A stretch of 54,300 nt of DNA from Candidatus Poribacteria bacterium (GTDB lineage: Bacteria > Poribacteria > WGA-4E > WGA-3G): NCBI GenBank assembly GCA_012270865.1, contig JAAXHL010000162.1, forward strand, positions 1 through 54,300. The letters are read 5' to 3'. The position numbers were made by a program, and so were the translations under genes. Within the stretch, counting starts at the first letter, position 1. Each line of letters starts with the position of its first letter. The notes under the pieces are model-generated. The model did no database searches. It was not told where the DNA came from and worked only from the letters and a program-made list of their open reading frames with translations. Shown here in pieces: positions 50,810 through 54,300 of the stretch.

Positions 50810-52876
50810 ATGAAACACAAGTTAGTTTTAATATTTCATCTCATTTTAGCGACATTCGGGTTCATCTACCAAACCTCCGCGCAAGATAGTGATCCTGTAC
50901 CCGGAACCCCTATACGCATCCTGACGTTAGAAGGTGTGGAAGCAGGCACCAGTTTGCAAGGGTCTTGGAAATATCATCCGGGTGATAATCCAGAATGGGC
51001 AAGCCCTACTTTTAATGATGCCACTTGGGAATCTGCCGATACATTGTTGTTAGAAGATAGGTTACCCGAAAGTGGGTGGGAAGGCATCGGTTGGTTCAGA
51101 CTTCATCTGTCCGTTCCTGATGAACAACTTCAGAATCTGCCGTTGGCACTCCAGGTGACGTATCAGGTCGGGGCTTCTGAAATCTATCTTAATGGGGATT
51201 TGATTTATAAATTTGGTACTGTAGGGACACGGAAAGGAGAAGAGGAGTCTTATTGGGAACGCGATCCACAAGTAATTTCGTTTTCGGGCAAAACTGACCA
51301 TCTCATCGCGGTGCGGTATTCTAACTTCTCCTTTGATGAGTCGGTAATAATGTTCGGTTTCGGACTTAAACTTGCACCTCTAAATCCGAACATTAAAAGA
51401 CGTGTTACCATGGTTAGCGACGGCACTACTATTCAGATGGCGTGGACAGCGGTCGCGGTTTTCCTAATGCTGCAGCATCTATTACTATTTATCTTTTATC
51501 CACGTGCGAAGGAAAATCTCTATTTCGCAATTTCGACAGGCAGCATCGGCGCTTTTGTTTTTCTGACCTTCCAATTTATTCTGTTCGCAACAAGTGTAAC
51601 GCAAATCCTATTTCTATTTCGACTCCTTTTTTGCGTTTATGTGTTGATGTTTTTATCAGGACTGTTCTTTCTCTACACGCTTTTTTATCCAAAGTTACCG
51701 AAACTTTCTTGGTTCTTTCTTATTGGGTGGATTGCGACCGGTTGTGTGGCTCTGTTTAACCTTGATTTTACCGAGTCGATTTCGGGGAATCTGACACTGT
51801 TTGATGGTACCCAAATTCACTTCAACGTGAGGGTGGATGCCCTCCTACTGTTCCTTCTCTTTACATGTCTCACGTTTTTAGAGATGGCGCGGGTGATTAT
51901 CGTTGCCATCTTTAAGAAAAAAGATGGTGCGTGGATTTTTGGACTCGGATCGCTCTCACCTTTCATCTTAACGTATGTGCTTGGGGATATCGTTTCACGA
52001 GCAGGCTATACAATTAACTGGCGAATCGGTTTACTCGCCAGCATCCTCGCCCCGCTTTTTTCGATGTCGGTGTATCTTGCCCGCAACTTCTCACGAACAC
52101 ACCGAAAACTTGAGACGGAGGAGCTTGAGCGGCAACTTTTGGAGGTGGAAAACACTCGTAAAACGGAGGAATTAGAAGAAGCGCGTAAACTCCAGATATC
52201 AATGCTACCACAGACCGATCCGCAAGTATCTAACCTTGATATCGCTTTTGAAATGCGCACTGCAACGGAGGTCGGTGGCGATTATTATGACTATAATCTC
52301 ACTGAGAATGGACAACTTACCCTCGCAGTTGGGGACGCGACCGGACACGGCATGAACGCCGGGCTTGTTGTGTCTGCAGTTAAGAGTCTTTTCAAAACAT
52401 CGGCACTCGAAGCAGGGAACTTAGAAACGCTTGAACGGATTTCGCAAGGCGTTAAAAGTATGAACCTGAAACGATTGTATATGGCGATGATACTCGCTAC
52501 GTTTAATGGCAACAAACTAACGCTTGCAGCTGCCGGAATGCCACCTGTTCTCATCTATCGGTCAGACGAAAACCTTGTTGAAGAGATCCTACTTGAAGGG
52601 ATGCCGTTAGGCGGCTTCATCGGAGCCGAGCGGGAAGAAGCATCATATCAACTCCAAAGCGGTGATACTGTTTTGCTCATGAGTGATGGACTACCGGAGA
52701 TGTTGAACCCTGAAAACGAAATGTTAGATTACCCAAAAACAAAGGAACTGTTTGACGAGGTCGCAGACCAATCCCCAAAAGCGATTATTGATCATCTCTT
52801 CAAAGCAAGTACATCATGGGCGGACGGAGAACCTCAGGCGGATGATATAACGCTTGTTGTTATTAAGGTGAAGTAG
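50810..52876 (+). CDS. membrane SpoIIE-type (PP2C) serine phosphatase with extracellular sensor
   Basis: 688 residues from ATG 50810, which opens a good signal peptide (MKHKLVLIFHLILATFGFIY); a GTG at 50780 overlapping the previous gene would give 698. A jelly-roll-like extracytoplasmic domain (about 35-190, GSWKYHPGDNPEWASP, SEIYLNGDLIYKFG), seven or so membrane helices (about 205-425), a coiled coil (430-465) and a SpoIIE phosphatase domain follow. Metal Asp residues are in VGGDYYDY, GDATGHGMNAGL, LMSDGLPEML and ADDITLVVI. The plan matches 7TM-DISM receptors joined to a phosphatase. It probably controls an anti-anti-sigma switch in response to an outside ligand; no such partner gene is near. 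Confidence 0.85.
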   Translation: MKHKLVLIFHLILATFGFIYQTSAQDSDPVPGTPIRILTLEGVEAGTSLQGSWKYHPGDNPEWASPTFNDATWESADTLLLEDRLPESGWEGIGWFRLHLSVPDEQLQNLPLALQVTYQVGASEIYLNGDLIYKFGTVGTRKGEEESYWERDPQVISFSGKTDHLIAVRYSNFSFDESVIMFGFGLKLAPLNPNIKRRVTMVSDGTTIQMAWTAVAVFLMLQHLLLFIFYPRAKENLYFAISTGSIGAFVFLTFQFILFATSVTQILFLFRLLFCVYVLMFLSGLFFLYTLFYPKLPKLSWFFLIGWIATGCVALFNLDFTESISGNLTLFDGTQIHFNVRVDALLLFLLFTCLTFLEMARVIIVAIFKKKDGAWIFGLGSLSPFILTYVLGDIVSRAGYTINWRIGLLASILAPLFSMSVYLARNFSRTHRKLETEELERQLLEVENTRKTEELEEARKLQISMLPQTDPQVSNLDIAFEMRTATEVGGDYYDYNLTENGQLTLAVGDATGHGMNAGLVVSAVKSLFKTSALEAGNLETLERISQGVKSMNLKRLYMAMILATFNGNKLTLAAAGMPPVLIYRSDENLVEEILLEGMPLGGFIGAEREEASYQLQSGDTVLLMSDGLPEMLNPENEMLDYPKTKELFDEVADQSPKAIIDHLFKASTSWADGEPQADDITLVVIKVK

Positions 52877-52935
52877 TTTATTTCCGGTCCAAACGTCTAA
52901 TGAATTGTGTTGTTATGCATCAAAGGAGTTTTGTT

Positions 52936-54144
52936 ATGACTACCACGCTAACACCACCTCTCACCGAGCAACAGATTGCCAACTACCATGAGGACGGTTA
53001 TCTAATTGTCCGCAATGTCTTATCAGTTGAGGAAACGAAGGAACTTCGGCGTGTTGTCCAACAAGAGGTAATCCGCGATGCTTATCCATCAAGGCTTAAG
53101 TATCCGCAACCGGCGAAATACACCGTCAGCGGGAATCGACTCGCGGATCCGGGACTCACCGCTATTGCCGAACATCCGACGGTTGTTGGTGCCGTGGAAG
53201 CTGCACTCGGTCAACCCGCGTATCTCACTGCTTACGTCGCCTATCTACGCACACCCGGCGATAAAGGTGCCGGGGCACATTGCGATTATAAACGCTGGCG
53301 ACCCGTCGGTTCATCAATGAATTGGGTGTTTGCGATAATTCCGCTGACCGATTTCGATGCAGCGTATGGTCCATTTCTCGTGTCCCCTAAGTCTCATAAA
53401 CTGACACAAGTGATTGATCCAGACGCGCACATTTTGGACCTCAACCGTCCCGATGCTGAACAGTTGGCACCCTTCATTGATCCAGAACTCAAGGCAGGCG
53501 ATCTGCTTGTGGTTAACGAGCATGTCTGGCACAAAGCACCTGCAGGCACCACGACTGAAGACCGATGCGGTATCTTCAATAAGTATTGCGCGGTGAACGC
53601 GCCCCCCGCAGCCGGATATTATCCTTACAACCCCGCGGCACTGGATGCATTAAGCGATGACGGCAAACGCCTCATACCTGTCTGTTTTGACAAGCCGATT
53701 AAGACGACACGCCTGCTCATTGAGGATACATCAACACAAGCATCACGGTTCTTACTGCACCGCGACGTTGAAACAGCCGGTTGGGAGTTACCGGGTGGTG
53801 AAGGTTGGGAAGAGGAGAAACTCGTCGGTTGGGATGTCGGCGCACGGATCGGATCGCTACAGGAGCTCACCCAAACACAACTCGATTTAGAGGTGTCGTG
53901 GATGTCCTACATTGAAGATGTTGAGGCGGGAGACGGTATCTGTCGTGTCTACGGGTTCTCGGATGAAAACCTTGACCTTGATAGACTCGCAAAAGATGGA
54001 TACGATTGGTTCACAAAACCTGAGATACAGCAACGTCTCGGTGAAAGTGATGCTATCTGTCGGACTGTCCATACATGGCATCGGACGGATATTATTCGTG
54101 GCAAGGGCAAGGCATGCCATCAAAGCCGAACCCAGTTTGAATGA
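52936..54144 (+). CDS. phytanoyl-CoA dioxygenase (PhyH) family protein with Nudix-like C-terminus
   Basis: 402 residues. The PhyH part (1-245) has DGYLIVRNVLS (20-30), iron ligands His115 and Asp117 (AHCDY), a second His at 196 or 199 (NEHVWHKAP) and Arg210 for 2-oxoglutarate. It would hydroxylate a small molecule using Fe(II), oxygen and 2-oxoglutarate. Residues 258-370 look like a worn Nudix domain: RLLIEDTSTQASRFLLHR, WELPGGEGWEEEK and YGFSDENLDLDRL, with the R-E-x-x-E-E helix not intact. AAGGAG lies 8 bases before ATG 52936; an upstream ATG at 52900 lacks a site. PhyH genes are expanded in Poribacteria, as I recall; the fusion is unusual. Confidence 0.82.
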   Translation: MTTTLTPPLTEQQIANYHEDGYLIVRNVLSVEETKELRRVVQQEVIRDAYPSRLKYPQPAKYTVSGNRLADPGLTAIAEHPTVVGAVEAALGQPAYLTAYVAYLRTPGDKGAGAHCDYKRWRPVGSSMNWVFAIIPLTDFDAAYGPFLVSPKSHKLTQVIDPDAHILDLNRPDAEQLAPFIDPELKAGDLLVVNEHVWHKAPAGTTTEDRCGIFNKYCAVNAPPAAGYYPYNPAALDALSDDGKRLIPVCFDKPIKTTRLLIEDTSTQASRFLLHRDVETAGWELPGGEGWEEEKLVGWDVGARIGSLQELTQTQLDLEVSWMSYIEDVEAGDGICRVYGFSDENLDLDRLAKDGYDWFTKPEIQQRLGESDAICRTVHTWHRTDIIRGKGKACHQSRTQFE

Positions 54145-54300
54145 ATTTCATAAAAATGTTCAATCAATAGATAGGATGACGCAAATTATGTTAGACACGG
54201 GTCGAAATTCACAGAATCGTTAACGGCATGCAATTTGCAGAACATTGCCATAAACCAGTTTCCATTTTTATTTATTATACTATAGTTTGGACAATTTTAA

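Overview
The window looks like chromosomal DNA of an uncultured Gram-negative bacterium, most plausibly Candidatus Poribacteria or a close relative. This is an inference. The support is the gene content: an STT3-type oligosaccharyltransferase, a LamG protein, a phytanoyl-CoA dioxygenase, Gfo/Idh, enolase-superfamily and zinc alcohol dehydrogenases, a Uma2 nuclease, ECF sigma factors with long extensions, and a giant SprA-like outer-membrane protein. Short palindromic repeats are also very dense. GTG and TTG starts and 4-base overlaps are common. There is no rRNA, CRISPR array, complete insertion sequence or prophage; one tRNA (Arg, CCT) is present.

Layout. 0.2-5.2 kb (minus): a likely operon of two unknown exported or membrane proteins, a small Cys-rich protein, an STT3 glycosyltransferase and a frameshifted sigma-factor remnant. 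5.2-6.4 kb: non-coding and repeat-rich. 6.4-11.6 kb: O-antigen ligase, a deoxyhypusine-synthase-like protein, a minus-strand group (receiver-like, CYTH, small protein) and a cysteine hydrolase. 11.6-18.4 kb: the 2254-residue SprA-like protein. 18.7-25.6 kb: LamG protein, Gfo/Idh oxidoreductase, a GIY-YIG plus membrane-protein pair, ribulose-phosphate 3-epimerase, two zinc dehydrogenases and apt. 25.6-31.3 kb: tRNA-Arg, secD, secF, an unknown protein and a sigma-54 activator. 31.4-37.6 kb: a membrane protein, Uma2, an ECF sigma factor fused to a helical-repeat domain, and an M14 peptidase. 37.9-44.2 kb: two HEAT-repeat lipoprotein paralogues, an enolase-superfamily enzyme, mnmA and miaA. 44.4-46.0 kb: an AAA ATPase-nuclease. 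46.05-49.9 kb (minus): two DUF488 genes overlapping a RecQ helicase with an extra N-terminal domain. 50.2-54.1 kb: GNAT, a SpoIIE-type phosphatase and a phytanoyl-CoA dioxygenase with a Nudix-like tail.

How genes work together. secD/secF (membrane export), the SprA-like protein (surface secretion), STT3 and O-antigen ligase (glycan transfer) and the lipoproteins point to a heavily built cell envelope. mnmA/miaA are translationally coupled tRNA-modification genes. The DUF488-DUF488-RecQ operon is the best candidate for an undescribed system, probably nucleic-acid processing or defence.

Repeats. Several families recur: a leader of about 92 bp ending exactly at three start codons; palindromic REP-like elements, some lying in frame inside genes; a heptad-repeat element found three times between genes and, in related form, inside the SprA-like gene; and two TA-flanked MITE-like elements. 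All family assignments come from reading motifs by eye; no database search was run.
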